Below are positions 7,993 through 19,822 of a stretch of 64,000 nt of DNA, piece after piece. Under the pieces are notes generated by a model. That model did not search any database and was not told where the DNA came from. It saw only the letters and a program-made list of their open reading frames with translations. The position numbers and the translations under genes are program-made. Origin of the DNA: Streptomyces abyssomicinicus. GTDB lineage: Bacteria; Actinomycetota; Actinomycetes; Streptomycetales; Streptomycetaceae. The stretch's first letter is position 1. The number at the start of each line of letters is the position of its first letter. Location of the stretch: assembly GCF_008974245.1 (NCBI RefSeq), contig NZ_BBZI01000005.1, forward strand, positions 406,180-470,179. Reading direction: 5' to 3'.

Positions 7993-8197
7993 GTGGGTCC
8001 CCCCGGATCGTGTGGGTCGTGGGCGTGGCGCTCGGCCGCCCCTTCGCCCTTGTCCTTGTCCTTGCCTTCGCCTCTTCGACGCCGCAGAGGGCCGCCGCGT
8101 TTGGCCCCCCAGGTCGCGATGCGGTCACGGTCCGGTCTCCGAACGGCAGGCCGGGGGTCGGCGTCGTGCCGGACGGGCGGTTTGAGAGAGTGGGATC

Positions 8198-9631
8198 ATG
8201 GCAACTGGGACCCACCACGGCACCGCCCGTTCCCCGCACGTCCTCGTGGTCGGAGCCGGTGTCGCCGGCCTGGCCGCCGCCCACCGGCTGCTGGACAGGG
8301 GCGCCACGGTGACCGTGGCCGAGGCCTCGGACCGCGTCGGCGGCAAGCTGCTGCCGGGCGAGATCGCCGGCGTGCGCGTCGACCTCGGCGCCGAGTCCCT
8401 GCTCGCCCGCCGCCCCGAGGCCGTGGAACTCGCCCGTGCGGCCGGCCTCGCCGACGACCTCCAGCCCCCGGCCACCGCCACCGCCGCGCTCTGGACCCGC
8501 GGCGCCCTGCGCCCGATGCCCAAGGGCCACGTGATGGGCGTGCCCGGCACCGCCGGGGCGCTGGCCGGCGTGCTCTCCGAGGAGGGCCTGCGCCGCATCG
8601 AGCAGGACGCCGAACTGCCCCGCACCGAGGTCGGCGAGGACATCGCCGTCGGCGCGTACGTCGCCGAACGGCTCGGCCGCGAGGTCGTGGACCGCCTGGT
8701 GGAGCCCCTCCTCGGCGGGGTCTACGCGGGCGACGCCTACCAGATCTCGATGCGCGCCGCGGTGCCCCAGCTGTTCGAAGTGGCCCGGAACCACACGTCG
8801 TTGACCGAGGGTGTGCGCGCGCTCCAGGAGAAGACGGCGGCGGACCCGAGGACCGGCCCGGTCTTCGCCGGGATCGCCGGCGGCGTCGGCCGGCTCCCCC
8901 TCGCGGTCGCCGGGTCGGTGCGCTCGCGCGGCGGCGAGATCCTGCTCGACGCCCCCGTCACCGCGCTGCGCCGCGACGCCGACGGATGGCAGGCGCTGGC
9001 CGGGGGCCGGCCGGTGCGGGCCGACGCCGTGGTGGTCGCCGCCCCCGCCGCGGCGGCCGCCCGGGTGCTGCGGGACGTCTCGCCGGGCGCCGCCGCCGGG
9101 CTGGACGGCGTCGAGTACGCCTCCATGGCCCTGATCAGCCTCGCCTTCCGGCGCTCCGAGGCGGACGCCCAGCTGCCGGAGGGCAGCGGCTTCCTGGTGC
9201 CCCCGGTCGACGGCCGGACCATCAAGGCGTCCACCTTCGCCTCCCGCAAGTGGGGGTGGATCGCCGACGAGGACCCCGGGGTCCTGGTCGTGCGCACCTC
9301 GGTGGGCAGGTACCAGGAGACCGCGATCCTGGGCCGTTCGGACCAAGAACTGGTCGAGGTCTCACGGCATGATCTGCACGAGGCCACCGGACTGACCGCC
9401 GAACCGGTCGCGACGACGGTCACCCGATGGGACGACGGCCTGCCACAGTATCCGGTGGGCCACCACACCCGGGTCGCCCGGATCCGGGAGCAGATCGCCG
9501 CCGTCCCCGGCCTCGCCGTCTGCGGCGCCGCGTACGACGGTGTCGGGGTGCCCGCCACCATCGCCAGTGCCTACGCGGCCGTCGACGCACTGAGTGCCGA
9601 CCCGGTGCTCGGCCTCGGAACCGGAAAGTGA
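8198..9631 (+). CDS. hemY: Protoporphyrinogen/coproporphyrinogen III oxidase
   Basis: A 477-aa FAD enzyme. The dinucleotide motif [22 protein letters not shown] lies near the N-terminus, followed by SDRVGGKL and [22 protein letters not shown], the typical HemY substrate-domain motifs ([11 protein letters not shown]), and a C-terminal FAD motif ([21 protein letters not shown]). In actinobacteria this family oxidises coproporphyrinogen III to coproporphyrin III. The adjacent HemQ agrees with the coproporphyrin-dependent branch of heme synthesis. The gene is followed after 10 bases by hemQ and they form an operon ending at a strong terminator. Confidence 0.92.
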   Translation: MATGTHHGTARSPHVLVVGAGVAGLAAAHRLLDRGATVTVAEASDRVGGKLLPGEIAGVRVDLGAESLLARRPEAVELARAAGLADDLQPPATATAALWTRGALRPMPKGHVMGVPGTAGALAGVLSEEGLRRIEQDAELPRTEVGEDIAVGAYVAERLGREVVDRLVEPLLGGVYAGDAYQISMRAAVPQLFEVARNHTSLTEGVRALQEKTAADPRTGPVFAGIAGGVGRLPLAVAGSVRSRGGEILLDAPVTALRRDADGWQALAGGRPVRADAVVVAAPAAAAARVLRDVSPGAAAGLDGVEYASMALISLAFRRSEADAQLPEGSGFLVPPVDGRTIKASTFASRKWGWIADEDPGVLVVRTSVGRYQETAILGRSDQELVEVSRHDLHEATGLTAEPVATTVTRWDDGLPQYPVGHHTRVARIREQIAAVPGLAVCGAAYDGVGVPATIASAYAAVDALSADPVLGLGTGK

Positions 9632-10309
9632 GAATAGGGTCATGAGTGACGAAGCCCCCGCCAAGATCCCCAACATCGGCAAGAAGGCGAAGGACCTCAA
9701 CGAGGTCATCCGCTACACCCTGTGGTCCGTCTTCAAGCTGAAGGACGTCCTCCCCGAGGACCGCGCCGGCTACGCCGACGAGGTCCAGGAGCTGTTCGAC
9801 CAGCTCGCCGCCAAGGACGTCACCATCCGCGGCACCTACGACGTGTCCGGCCTGCGCGCCGACGCCGACGTGATGATCTGGTGGCACGCCGAGACCGCCG
9901 ACCAGCTCCAGGAGGCGTACAACCTCTTCCGCCGCACCCGGCTGGGCCGCTCGCTCGACCCGGTCTGGTCCAACATGGCGCTGCACCGCCCCGCCGAGTT
10001 CAACCGCGCCCACATCCCGGCCTTCCTCGCCGAGGAGGAGGCCCGCGACTACGTCTGCGTCTACCCGTTCGTCCGCTCCTACGAGTGGTACGTGCTGCCG
10101 GACGAGGAGCGCCGGGCGATGCTCGCCGAGCACGGCAAGATGGCCCGCGGCTTCGCCGACGTCCGCGCCAACACGGTCGCCTCGTTCGCGCTCGGCGACT
10201 ACGAGTGGCTGCTCGCCTTCGAGGCGAACGAGCTGCACCGCATCGTCGACCTGATGCGCCACCTGCGCGCCTCCAAGGCGCGGCTGCACGTCCGTGAGGA
10301 GATCCCCTT

Positions 10310-12142
<1,833 letters not shown>

Positions 12143-12221
12143 ACGGGGTCCTTCGGGCGTGTGGTCTCCCGGAGGATGCTTCGCCCGGCGGTCCGCCGGG
12201 GCAAGCGCGCCGCGCCGTGTC

Positions 12222-12992
12222 CTACTCCTCGTCCGCGCCCGCCGCGAACGCCGCCCGCAGCGCGGGCTCCTCCACCGCGCGCAGTCCGTGCAGCGCCACC
12301 GCCGTCAGATGGCGCAGGTCCTCGTCGAGTTCGTCGACGCGGTGCCCGAGAGAGGCCACCAGCCGCTGCCCCGCCGGCGAGGCGCGCCGGGGGTACGGGT
12401 GGGCCTCCATCCGGGCGATCAGCAGGGTGCCCAGCGCCATCGCCAGCGGCGCGGCGAACCAGGCCGCCGTCAGCGCGGCCGTCGGCCCGCCCTCCTCGCC
12501 CGGCAGCACCACCGCCACCGCGCCCAGGACGGCCACCGCCACGGCGGCCGACCGCACCCGCCGCACCCCGTCCGCGACGGTGCCCGCGTGCTCCGGCACG
12601 GCCAGTCCCGCCGCCACCAGCCGGTCCGCCAGCCGGTCCACCGCCTCGGCCGCGGCGGCCGCGGCGCGCACCGGCGCTATCCGCCGCTGTCCCCCGGGCC
12701 CTATCGCGGCGATCACCGAGCCCTCGACCTCGTCGCGGCCCCGTGGATCCACCACCGTCGCCCACCCGGTGTGGGCCAGCAGCAGCCGGCGTTCCCGGGC
12801 CATTGCCACCAGGGTCAGGTCGGCGACCCGGACCGGGCCGCCCGCCAGGAACGCCGTCTCGTACAGGCTCAGCGACGCACGGCCGTCGTCCAGCCGTTCG
12901 GCGGCCGTCGCGGCGACCGCCGCACGGCACAGGTGGAAACAGGCCACTCCCACGAGGACCCAGGCGACCAGCAGGAGAGAGACCCAGAGCAT
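12222..12992 (-). CDS. TIGR04222 domain-containing membrane protein
   Basis: A 256-aa protein. An N-terminal helix (VSLLLVAWVLVGVACFHLC) is followed by the TIGR04222-type segment (SLYETAFLAGGPVRVADLTLVAMARERRLLL). Two hydrophobic spans come next (VAVAVLGAVAVVLP and TAAWFAAPLAMALGTLLIA), then a soluble C-terminus. Several TIGR04222 proteins end in a Gly/Cys-rich tail; this one ends in AGADEE with no Cys tail. It lies 76 bases downstream of the DUF692 gene on the same strand, a pairing I recall as frequent in streptomycetes, so the two probably share a transcript. Its function is not known. Confidence 0.75.
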   Translation of the reverse strand: MLWVSLLLVAWVLVGVACFHLCRAAVAATAAERLDDGRASLSLYETAFLAGGPVRVADLTLVAMARERRLLLAHTGWATVVDPRGRDEVEGSVIAAIGPGGQRRIAPVRAAAAAAEAVDRLADRLVAAGLAVPEHAGTVADGVRRVRSAAVAVAVLGAVAVVLPGEEGGPTAALTAAWFAAPLAMALGTLLIARMEAHPYPRRASPAGQRLVASLGHRVDELDEDLRHLTAVALHGLRAVEEPALRAAFAAGADEE

Positions 12993-13068
12993 GCGGTGTT
13001 TCTATGTCACCGGGGCGTCGTCGCACCATGGGTCGTTCACCATACGGACACATGTTCCCACCTGGGGC

Positions 13069-14388
13069 TCAACCGCCCAGCAGCACCCGGCGGGTGGCGC
13101 GGGCGACGCGGGCCGCCGGGGAACTCGGCAGCGGCGCGGGACCGGAGCGCTCCAGCCACCAGGCACGCAGCCGGTTGCGCCGCCGGGCGTTCTCCGGTCG
13201 GCCGGAGAGCAGCAGGTGCTCCGCGAAGTCCAGCGCGTCCTGGCGGTATCCGCCGCCCGGCGGCCGGCCGAGGGCGTACCCGAGGAACAGCGGACGGTAG
13301 GAGTCGCCCAGGATCCGGGGCAGTTCGGGCGCGAGCTTGGCGACGATCCCCGCCCGCTTGGCGGCCAGCGCCCGGGCCTGGACGCCCACCCGCGCCCGGT
13401 CGAAGCCCTCGGGCACGGGGCCGTCGGCGACCAGGGCGGAGAGCAGGGACGCCTGGGCGACGGCGACGCGCTGCCGGGACCGGGCGGACGCGGGCGCGGC
13501 CGTCGCGGGGCGGTCGCCGGTGGCGGCGGTGGCGGTCCCCGCACCCGTGCCCGCGCCCGCCGCACGCCCGCGGGCCACCGCCGCGCCGATCGCCCCCAGT
13601 TCCCGCTCCAGCTCGGCGGCGCGCGGGAAGTCGTCGTCGCGCTCCAGCAGCACACCGGGCGGGGAGACCCGGGAGGCCAGGTCGGCCAGGATGTCCAGCA
13701 CCGGCTCCGGCACGGGGTGGGCGTGACTGTCGTGCCAGACCCCGTTCTTGAGCACACCGCCGGCGACGTGGACGTAGGCGATCGCCTCCACCGGCAGCTC
13801 GTCCAGCGCCTTCGCCGCGTCCTCGCCCCGGTTGACCTGGTTGGTGTACAGGTTGGCGACGTCGATCAGCAGCCGCACGCCGGTGCGCTCCACCAGCTCG
13901 TACAGGAACTGACCCTCGGTGAGCTCCTCGCCCGGCCAGGCCAGCAGCGCGGCGATGTTCTCCACCGCCAGCGGCACGGGCAGCGCGTCCTGGGCGATCC
14001 GCACGTTCTCGCACAGCACGTCCAGGGCGTCGCGGGTGCGGGGCACGGGCAGCAGGTGTCCCGCCTCCAGCGCGGGCGAGGCGGTGAGCGCGCCGCCCGC
14101 GCGGACGAAGGCGATGTGCTCGGTGACCAGCGGCGCGTCCAGCATGAGCGCGCGCTCCGCCAGCGCGGCCAGGCGCCGCTCGTCGGGGCGTTCGGCGCCG
14201 CCCAGCCCCAGCGAGACGCCGTGCGGCACCACCGTGACGCCGCGCTCGCGCAGCCGGGCCAGCGAGGCGGGCAGGTGACCGGCGCAGAGGTTCTCCGCCA
14301 CCGCCTCGACCCAGTCGACGCCGGGCATCGCCTCCACGGCGTCCGCGATCTCCGGCCGCCAGCCGATCCCCGTCCCCAGGTGCGCCAT
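13069..14388 (-). CDS. DUF692 family protein (putative multinuclear iron enzyme)
   Basis: A 439-aa protein with two parts. Residues ~1-260 form a DUF692 TIM barrel with the metal-ligand motifs of the MbnB/TglH group: [53 protein letters not shown] and DSHAHPVP. The rest, after an Ala/Gly/Thr linker, is a helical domain ([25 protein letters not shown]) that may contact a partner. Known DUF692 enzymes use two or three iron ions to modify cysteines in ribosomal peptides with a partner protein. No precursor peptide or DUF2063 gene is adjacent here. It is coupled to the TIGR04222 gene downstream. Iron enzyme status is inferred from motifs. Confidence 0.8.
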   Translation of the reverse strand: MAHLGTGIGWRPEIADAVEAMPGVDWVEAVAENLCAGHLPASLARLRERGVTVVPHGVSLGLGGAERPDERRLAALAERALMLDAPLVTEHIAFVRAGGALTASPALEAGHLLPVPRTRDALDVLCENVRIAQDALPVPLAVENIAALLAWPGEELTEGQFLYELVERTGVRLLIDVANLYTNQVNRGEDAAKALDELPVEAIAYVHVAGGVLKNGVWHDSHAHPVPEPVLDILADLASRVSPPGVLLERDDDFPRAAELERELGAIGAAVARGRAAGAGTGAGTATAATGDRPATAAPASARSRQRVAVAQASLLSALVADGPVPEGFDRARVGVQARALAAKRAGIVAKLAPELPRILGDSYRPLFLGYALGRPPGGGYRQDALDFAEHLLLSGRPENARRRNRLRAWWLERSGPAPLPSSPAARVARATRRVLLGG

Positions 14389-14587
14389 CGTGGCCCTCCC
14401 CTCGTAGCCGTGTACGTGCCCGTGTGAGGGAGTCTTGGCCCCGAAGCGGGTGTGCCGAATCGCGTTCGGCCGTGTTCAGAGCTGGATTTGAGCTAACGGA
14501 CCGGGACGGGTGGCCCGTGCCAGGTGCCCCGTGCCGGGTGTTGTGGCACGGCGCGGTGTGGCGCGGTCGTCGGCCGCGCGGGCCCGC

Positions 14588-15241
14588 TCATCCCCGCCGC
14601 GGCCGCACCCCCGGCGGAAGCGCGCCACCGCCGCGCAGTCCCCACCACCGCCGGACCACCGGCGACACCCGCTCCCGCGGGTGGCCGGTGTGGGTCACGA
14701 ACGCGTCGATCACGGCGTGCGCGGGCCGGTGCGGCGGCACGGCCGTCAGCAGCGCCTCGTCCCCGTCCCGCGACGGCGGTGCCACCAGGGCGACCTCGTC
14801 CCCGGAGCGCAGACGCAGCACCAGCCCCCGCAGCCCGTGCTCGTCCCCGGGCACGGCCCGCAGGCGCGCGTGCATCCGGTCCCGCGCGGGGGAGACCAGC
14901 CGGACGCGGGCCAGCGGCGTCCCGGCCTTGAACTCCTCCCAGCGGTCCGTCCCGAGACGGCGGAACGGCGGCTCCCGCCACGGCCGCGACGCGTCCAGGC
15001 GCGCCAGTACCCGCCGCAGGAAGTCCCGGACCGCCGACTCGTCGTGCGGCTGCCAGGAAAGGTCCGTCCGCCACACGCCGGCGGCGAGTTCGGCCTCGAT
15101 CCCGGCGTACTGGTCCTCCACGGCGAGGTCGTGGAACGGCTGCTCCAGGATCATGCCGCAGATCCGTTCGACCTCCTCGTCGCCGAGGCTCCGGCTGAAC
15201 TGCAGGCAGTACAGGACCGCTTCGAGCATTCCGGAACGCAT
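14588..15241 (-). CDS. Hypothetical protein
   Basis: A 217-aa soluble protein I do not recognise. It begins GMLEAVLYCLQFSRSLGDEEVERICGMI, contains DLSWQPHDESAVRDFLRRVLARLDASRPWREPPFRRL, and ends in a Gly/Pro/Arg-rich tail. There is no signal or membrane segment. The ATG at 15241 was chosen because CATACT sits 6 bases upstream, which fits a leaderless promoter; a GTG two codons earlier is possible. It lies between the DUF692 gene and a PTH2-like gene, all on the same strand but with gaps, so no operon partner is obvious. Confidence 0.65.
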   Translation of the reverse strand: MRSGMLEAVLYCLQFSRSLGDEEVERICGMILEQPFHDLAVEDQYAGIEAELAAGVWRTDLSWQPHDESAVRDFLRRVLARLDASRPWREPPFRRLGTDRWEEFKAGTPLARVRLVSPARDRMHARLRAVPGDEHGLRGLVLRLRSGDEVALVAPPSRDGDEALLTAVPPHRPAHAVIDAFVTHTGHPRERVSPVVRRWWGLRGGGALPPGVRPRRG

Positions 15242-15317
15242 GCGCACAGTATGGCGGCGGGCCGGACGCCGCGAGCCGTGCGCGGTGGCGGTTTCGCCGG
15301 GCCCGCCGGGCCCGGCG

Positions 15318-16013
15318 CTAGAGGAGCGCGGGGTGGCCGGCGATCACCGTGCACGAGCCCGGCGCGATCTCGGTGAAACCGGCGTCGCGGACCACGGGGA
15401 GGTCCGACCGGAGCAACCGCGCCCAGCGCTCGGGCGAGGCGGTGCGGACCGCGAGGGCGAAACCGGAGTCCCGCCAGGCGGCGCGGTCGGCGTCGGAGAG
15501 TTCCCACCAGGCCAGCTGGGCGGCGTGGCCGGTCTGGGCCATCGTCTTGCCGGCCGACATGTGCACCTCCGGGTTCAGCCAGAGCACCGGGGTGGCGGGG
15601 CCGGCGGGCGGCGGGGGCTCCGGGTCGTCCAGGTCGGTGCCGGAGACCTGGAGCTTGGCGAGTTCCCTGGGCCAGCCGTCCAGGGGGACCGGCGGGTACA
15701 CCCGCACCTCGGCCGACCTCCCGGTCACGGTGATCCCGGGCAGCGTCTGCGCCTTGCGCCACTCGCCGCCCCGGGCGCGGCGGACCACCTTGCGGATCCG
15801 CGCGTCCTGCCAGGCATCGACCGCCTCCGCCCACTCGCCGTCGCCGCTCGAGCGGGGGTCGTCCAGCACGGTCAGCACCGCGCGGGCCGAGGTCTCCAGC
15901 GCGTCGGTGCGGGCGGGGGGATCCGTCTTCTCCAGCCGCACCACCAGCGGCAGCACGTACTGGGGCTTCTCGTCCCGGGGATCGGTGGTGATGGTGAAGG
16001 GCGACGTCGTCAC
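15318..16013 (-). CDS. Peptidyl-tRNA hydrolase PTH2-like protein
   Basis: A 231-aa protein from a GTG start. The C-terminal ~110 residues match the PTH2 fold: VLWLNPEVHMSAGKTMAQTGHAAQLAWWELS, with the Lys of GKxxAQxxHA, and a final PGSCTVIAGHPAL strand. The N-terminal ~100 residues (PQYVLPLVVRLEKTDPPAR and an RKVVRRARGGEWRKAQ basic patch) are an extra domain outside the classic enzyme. PTH2 enzymes recycle peptidyl-tRNA; whether this longer bacterial form does so is unproven. A longer frame reaching into the Rieske gene upstream is ruled out because it would overlap that gene and two terminator palindromes. Confidence 0.7.
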   Translation of the reverse strand: MTTSPFTITTDPRDEKPQYVLPLVVRLEKTDPPARTDALETSARAVLTVLDDPRSSGDGEWAEAVDAWQDARIRKVVRRARGGEWRKAQTLPGITVTGRSAEVRVYPPVPLDGWPRELAKLQVSGTDLDDPEPPPPAGPATPVLWLNPEVHMSAGKTMAQTGHAAQLAWWELSDADRAAWRDSGFALAVRTASPERWARLLRSDLPVVRDAGFTEIAPGSCTVIAGHPALL

Positions 16014-16033
16014 GGGGACAGTCTGCCAAACCC

Positions 16034-16067
16034 CCAGGTGGTGCTCCGGCCCAGGTGGTGCTCCGGC
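16034..16067. repeat. 17-bp exact tandem duplication
   Basis: CCAGGTGGTGCTCCGGC occurs twice without a gap (16034-16050 and 16051-16067) between the PTH2-like start and the terminator of the upstream gene. Confidence 0.9.
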
Positions 16068-16070
16068 CGA

Positions 16071-16116
16071 GGCCCCCTCCCGCGGCCGCGGGAGGGGGCC
16101 GGCGCCCCGGGGCGCC
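16071..16116. terminator. Double-palindrome terminator of the Rieske oxidoreductase gene
   Basis: A perfect 30-bp palindrome (16071-16100, stem 15 bp) is directly followed by a perfect 16-bp palindrome, GGCGCCCCGGGGCGCC (16101-16116). They lie 10 to 55 bases beyond the stop codon of the minus-strand gene at 16126-17688. Confidence 0.7.
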
Positions 16117-16125
16117 GGATCGGCG

Positions 16126-17688
16126 TCAGGAAGGCGGGGTGTCGTGGCGGTGGCGGAGGTCGCGGCGGGCCAGGGGCCGGGTCGCCGGGCCCTGGAGGAC
16201 GGAGCCGTCGGGGGCGAAGCGGGAGCCGTGGCACGGGCACTCCCACGCGCGTTCGGCGGCGTTGAACCCGACCAGGCAGCCGAGGTGCGTGCAGCGGGCC
16301 GAGACCGCGTGCAGCGCCCCTTCGTCGTCCCGGTGGACGGCCAGCGACTCACCGCCGACCCGCACCACCGCCCCGTCCCCCGGCTCGATGTCCTCGACCG
16401 GCGTCGGCCGGCACGCCGCCGCCAGCCGGTCGCCGACGAAGTGCTTGGCCACCTCCGTCTGGGTCCGGAGGAACCGTGGCGCCTCCCGGACCACCGGCAG
16501 CACCCGGCGCGGGTCGTACAGCGCGGCCCACGGGCTGGTGCCGCCGTCGATCAAGGTGGCGAGCAGGCGGCCGGCCATGACGCCGCCGCTCATGCCCCAG
16601 CCGCGGAACCCGGTGGCCACCCACAGCCCCCGCGCCCCCGGGTGGAGCGGCCCGACCAGCGGCACCGTGTCGGTGGCGTCGGTGTCCTGCGTGGCCCAGC
16701 CGTACGCCGGCTCGACGCCGGGGAAGTTGGCCACCGCCCAGTCCGCGAGCCGCCGGAAACGTTCCTCCGGGTCGCCGGTGCCGGGCAGGACGTGCTCGCC
16801 GGTGACGATCAGCAGCCGCTTCCCCGGGGCGTCCAGCGGCGCGGTCCGCACCGACCGGGTGTTCTCCTCGGAGGTGATGTACATGCCGTCCGGGTCCAGG
16901 GAGTCCGGCATCCGCCCGGCCACCACGAACTCGCGGCGCGGCTTCAGCCGGGAGAACAGCAGGGCCCGGTCGAAGACCGGGTAGTGGGTCGCGACCACGA
17001 CGTCCCGGGCGCGCACCACGTTGCCGGTGTCCGTCTCCAGGAGGTGCGGTTCGCCCTCGGTGAGGCCGGTGACGCGGGTGTTCTCCAGGATCAGCGCCCC
17101 CTGCGCGGCCAGGTCGGCGGCGATCGCCAGCAGGTAGGAACGCGGGTGGAACTGGGCCTGCCCGTCGACCCGCACTGCCCCGGCCACCGGGAACGGCAGT
17201 CCTGTGACCTGCGTGAACACGGCCGGCAGTCCCGCCGCCCGGGCCGCCTCCGCCTCCGCCTTGGCCTCGTCGGCCCGGGCGGGGTCGGTGACGTAGGAGT
17301 ACGCGCTGCGGGGTTCCCAGTCGCAGTCGATGCCGAGTTCCTCGACCAGGGCCGCGGCGTGCTCGACCGCCTCGGTCTGCGACCGCGCGTACAGGCCGGC
17401 CCCTTCGGCGCCGCGGGTCCTGCGCAGCCGTGCGTAGACCATGCCGTGCAGGGCGGTCAGCTTGGCGGTGGTGTACCCGCTGACACCGCCGGCCAGCCGG
17501 CCCGCCTCCAGCACGGCCACGGTCCGGCCGGCGCGCATCAGCTCGTGGGCCGTGCTGAGACCGGCCATGCCCGCGCCGATGATCGCGACGTCCACGTCCA
17601 CGTCGGAGGCCAGGGAGGGATACGGCTCGTCGCCGGGGGCCGTCCGCATCCAGTAGGACGGTCCGAGCGGAGGGTAACGAGTGCTCAT
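16126..17688 (-). CDS. FAD-dependent oxidoreductase with C-terminal Rieske [2Fe-2S] domain
   Basis: A 520-aa fusion. Residues ~30-390 form a DAO-type FAD domain (VDVAIIGAGMAGLSTAHELMRAG, VSGYTTAKLTALHG, GLWVATGFRGWGMSGGVMAGRLLA). Residues ~420-510 form a Rieske domain with both ligand pairs, CTHLGC and CPCHGS, so the cluster should assemble. This layout is common in Bacillus and actinobacteria as an 'FAD-dependent oxidoreductase / Rieske' of unknown substrate. There is no signal peptide, so it is cytoplasmic. It stands alone, with palindromic terminators behind it. Confidence 0.85.
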   Translation of the reverse strand: MSTRYPPLGPSYWMRTAPGDEPYPSLASDVDVDVAIIGAGMAGLSTAHELMRAGRTVAVLEAGRLAGGVSGYTTAKLTALHGMVYARLRRTRGAEGAGLYARSQTEAVEHAAALVEELGIDCDWEPRSAYSYVTDPARADEAKAEAEAARAAGLPAVFTQVTGLPFPVAGAVRVDGQAQFHPRSYLLAIAADLAAQGALILENTRVTGLTEGEPHLLETDTGNVVRARDVVVATHYPVFDRALLFSRLKPRREFVVAGRMPDSLDPDGMYITSEENTRSVRTAPLDAPGKRLLIVTGEHVLPGTGDPEERFRRLADWAVANFPGVEPAYGWATQDTDATDTVPLVGPLHPGARGLWVATGFRGWGMSGGVMAGRLLATLIDGGTSPWAALYDPRRVLPVVREAPRFLRTQTEVAKHFVGDRLAAACRPTPVEDIEPGDGAVVRVGGESLAVHRDDEGALHAVSARCTHLGCLVGFNAAERAWECPCHGSRFAPDGSVLQGPATRPLARRDLRHRHDTPPS

Positions 17689-17874
17689 GCCGCGCCGGGT
17701 ACCCCGGGCCCGCCCGATCAGTGCCGGTCCGATCGACGCCGGTCCGCCCGAGCCGTCCTCGAACGGTGCTGCCTCGCTCGGACCGTCCCGCTCGAGTCGC
17801 CCCGGGCGGGCGGGCCGCCCGGGCGGGCCCGGGGGCGCGGCGGCCGTCGGCCGGGTCCCGCCCGGGCGGGACGG

Positions 17875-18981
17875 TCAGGCCTCGACCAGCGGCTTGGCGT
17901 CGCGGGCCAGCGCCGTCAGCCGCGAGATGGCCCGGAAGTACTTCTTCCGGTACCCCCCGGCCAGCATCTCCGCGCTGAACAGCTCGTCGAACGGCGCCCC
18001 CGAGGCCACCACCGGCACCTCACGGTCGTACAGCCGGTCGGCCAGGACCACCAGCCGCAGCGCCGTGGACTGGTCCGGCACGGCCGTCACACCGGTGAGG
18101 CAGACCGCGGCCAGGTCGTCGGTCAGCGCGCCGTACCGGCTGGGGTGGACCCGTGAGAGGTGGTCGAGCAGCGCGGGGAAGTCGTCCAGGGTGGCCTCCG
18201 GCGTGGCTTGGGCGACGCGCCGCACCTGCTCGTCGGAGAACGGCGGCGGCGCCTCCGGCAGGCCCCGGTGGCGATAGTCCTCGCCGTCGATGCGCAGGGC
18301 GCGGAAGTGCGCGGACAGGCCCTGGATCTCGCGGAGGAAGTCCGCCGCCGCGAACCGGCCCTCGCCCAGCTTGCCCGGCAGCGTGTTGGAGGTGGCGGCC
18401 AGCGCGACCCCGGCCTCCACCAGCTTCCCCAGCAGCGTGGACACCAGCACGGTGTCGCCCGGGTCGTCCAGCTCGAACTCGTCGATGCACAGCAGCCGGT
18501 GCCCGGAGAGGGTCTTCACGGTCTGCTGGAAGCCCAGCGCGCCCACCAGGTTGGTCAGCTCGACGAAGGTGCCGAACGCCTTCAGCGCCGGTTCCGCCGG
18601 GGTGGCGTGCCACAGCGACGCGAGCAGGTGGGTCTTGCCGACGCCGTACCCGCCGTCCAGGTAGACGCCGCGCGGTCCGGCCGGGGCGGCCGGCTTCGCC
18701 CTGCCGCGGCCGAACAGCCGGCGCATCGCACCGCCGCCGCCGTCCGCCGGGGCCCCGTCGAGAGAGGCGGCGAACCCCTCGAGGACGCGGACCGCCTCGG
18801 TCTGGCTCGGCTGGTTCGGGTCCGGTATGTACGTCCCGAAGCGGGCCGAGCCGAAACGCGGCGGCGGCACCATCTCCGCCACCAGGCGGTCGGCGGGAAC
18901 GTGGGGTTCACGGGCGCACAGGGACTGCGGGGCCGTTTCGGCTATGGGTCCGCGACCGGCGGCGGAGGGGGAAGGCGACAC
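17875..18981 (-). CDS. zapE: Cell division protein ZapE (AFG1-like ATPase)
   Basis: A 368-aa ATPase with Walker A GGYGVGKTHLLASLWH, Walker B LLCIDEFELDDPGD and sensor ATSNTLPGKLGEGRF, typical of the ZapE/AFG1 family. In E. coli ZapE acts at the Z-ring under stress. The GTG start was chosen because streptomycete homologues begin SPSPSAAGRGPIAETAP-like; upstream in-frame codons would overlap the divergent gene. The region around residues ~95-110 contains a Gly/Arg linker (DGGGGAMRRLFGRGRAKPAAPAG). Only 37 bases separate it from the divergent RibD-like gene, so both promoters lie in or near that gap. Confidence 0.85.
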   Translation of the reverse strand: MSPSPSAAGRGPIAETAPQSLCAREPHVPADRLVAEMVPPPRFGSARFGTYIPDPNQPSQTEAVRVLEGFAASLDGAPADGGGGAMRRLFGRGRAKPAAPAGPRGVYLDGGYGVGKTHLLASLWHATPAEPALKAFGTFVELTNLVGALGFQQTVKTLSGHRLLCIDEFELDDPGDTVLVSTLLGKLVEAGVALAATSNTLPGKLGEGRFAAADFLREIQGLSAHFRALRIDGEDYRHRGLPEAPPPFSDEQVRRVAQATPEATLDDFPALLDHLSRVHPSRYGALTDDLAAVCLTGVTAVPDQSTALRLVVLADRLYDREVPVVASGAPFDELFSAEMLAGGYRKKYFRAISRLTALARDAKPLVEA

Positions 18982-19018
18982 GCTTCCCCATGTTAAGCGG
19001 CATGTCACACTGCGTGTC

Positions 19019-19822
19019 ATGCGACGCCTGTTCCCTGTGACCCAAGAGACAGCCACCGCCCCGGCCGCCGCCGACCGCGAGTGGACCCTCGACGAACTGG
19101 CCGACGCCTACGCGTACCCGACCCACCCCACCGACCCGCAGGGCGGGCCCGGCAGCCGAGAGCCCTGGCTGCGCGCCAACATGGTCTCCACCCTCGACGG
19201 CGCGGCCCAGCACGACGGCCGCTCGCACCCCATCTCCAGCGCCGCGGACATGCGGATCTTCGGCACGCTGCGGGCCCTGGCCGACGTCGTCGTGGTCGGT
19301 GCCGAAACGGTCCGGCAGGAGGGGTACCGGCCCGCCCGCGCCCGCAAGGAGTTCGCCGCCCGCCGCGAGGCGTCCGGGCAGGGGCCCGCGCCCGCGATAG
19401 CCGTCGTCTCCGCGGGCCTGGAGCTGGACTTCTCCCTGCCGCTGTTCACCTCGCCGACGACGCCCACCCTGATCCTCACCGGCGCCGCCGCCGACCCGCA
19501 CCGGGTCGCCGCCGCCGAGAAGGCGGGCGCCCGCGTGGTGGTGGCGGGCGACGGCATGGGCGTGGACCCGGCCCGCGCGGTGCACGCGCTGGCGGGGCTC
19601 GGCCACACCCGGCTGCTCACCGAGGGCGGACCCCGGCTGCTGGGCCAGATGGTCGCCGCGGGCGTGCTGGACGAGCTGTGCCTCACCGTCGCCCCGATGC
19701 TCACGGCCGGCGACGCCCAGCGCGTCGCGGGCGGCCCCTCCGTGGCCGTGCCGCACCGCTTCGTGCTGGGCTCGCTGCTGGAGGAGGACGGCTTCCTGTT
19801 CAGCCGCTACCACCGGCCCTGA
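19019..19822 (+). CDS. Pyrimidine reductase family protein (RibD C-terminal domain)
   Basis: A 267-aa protein with the RibD reductase fold: WLRANMVSTLDGAAQHDGRS, RALADVVVVGAETVRQEGYRPAR, and LLTEGGPRLLGQMVAAGVLDELCLTVAPML. In riboflavin synthesis the domain reduces a pyrimidine ribosyl intermediate with NADPH. Here it stands alone without a deaminase or other rib genes, so the true substrate is open. The ATG at 19019 is separated by 37 bases from divergent zapE. Confidence 0.78.
   Translation: MRRLFPVTQETATAPAAADREWTLDELADAYAYPTHPTDPQGGPGSREPWLRANMVSTLDGAAQHDGRSHPISSAADMRIFGTLRALADVVVVGAETVRQEGYRPARARKEFAARREASGQGPAPAIAVVSAGLELDFSLPLFTSPTTPTLILTGAAADPHRVAAAEKAGARVVVAGDGMGVDPARAVHALAGLGHTRLLTEGGPRLLGQMVAAGVLDELCLTVAPMLTAGDAQRVAGGPSVAVPHRFVLGSLLEEDGFLFSRYHRP

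Noticed and set aside
6962..9372. Very long frames on both strands across the DUF4349 and hemY genes
   Set aside because: They run through two oppositely oriented real genes and have the composition of antisense frames in high-GC DNA.
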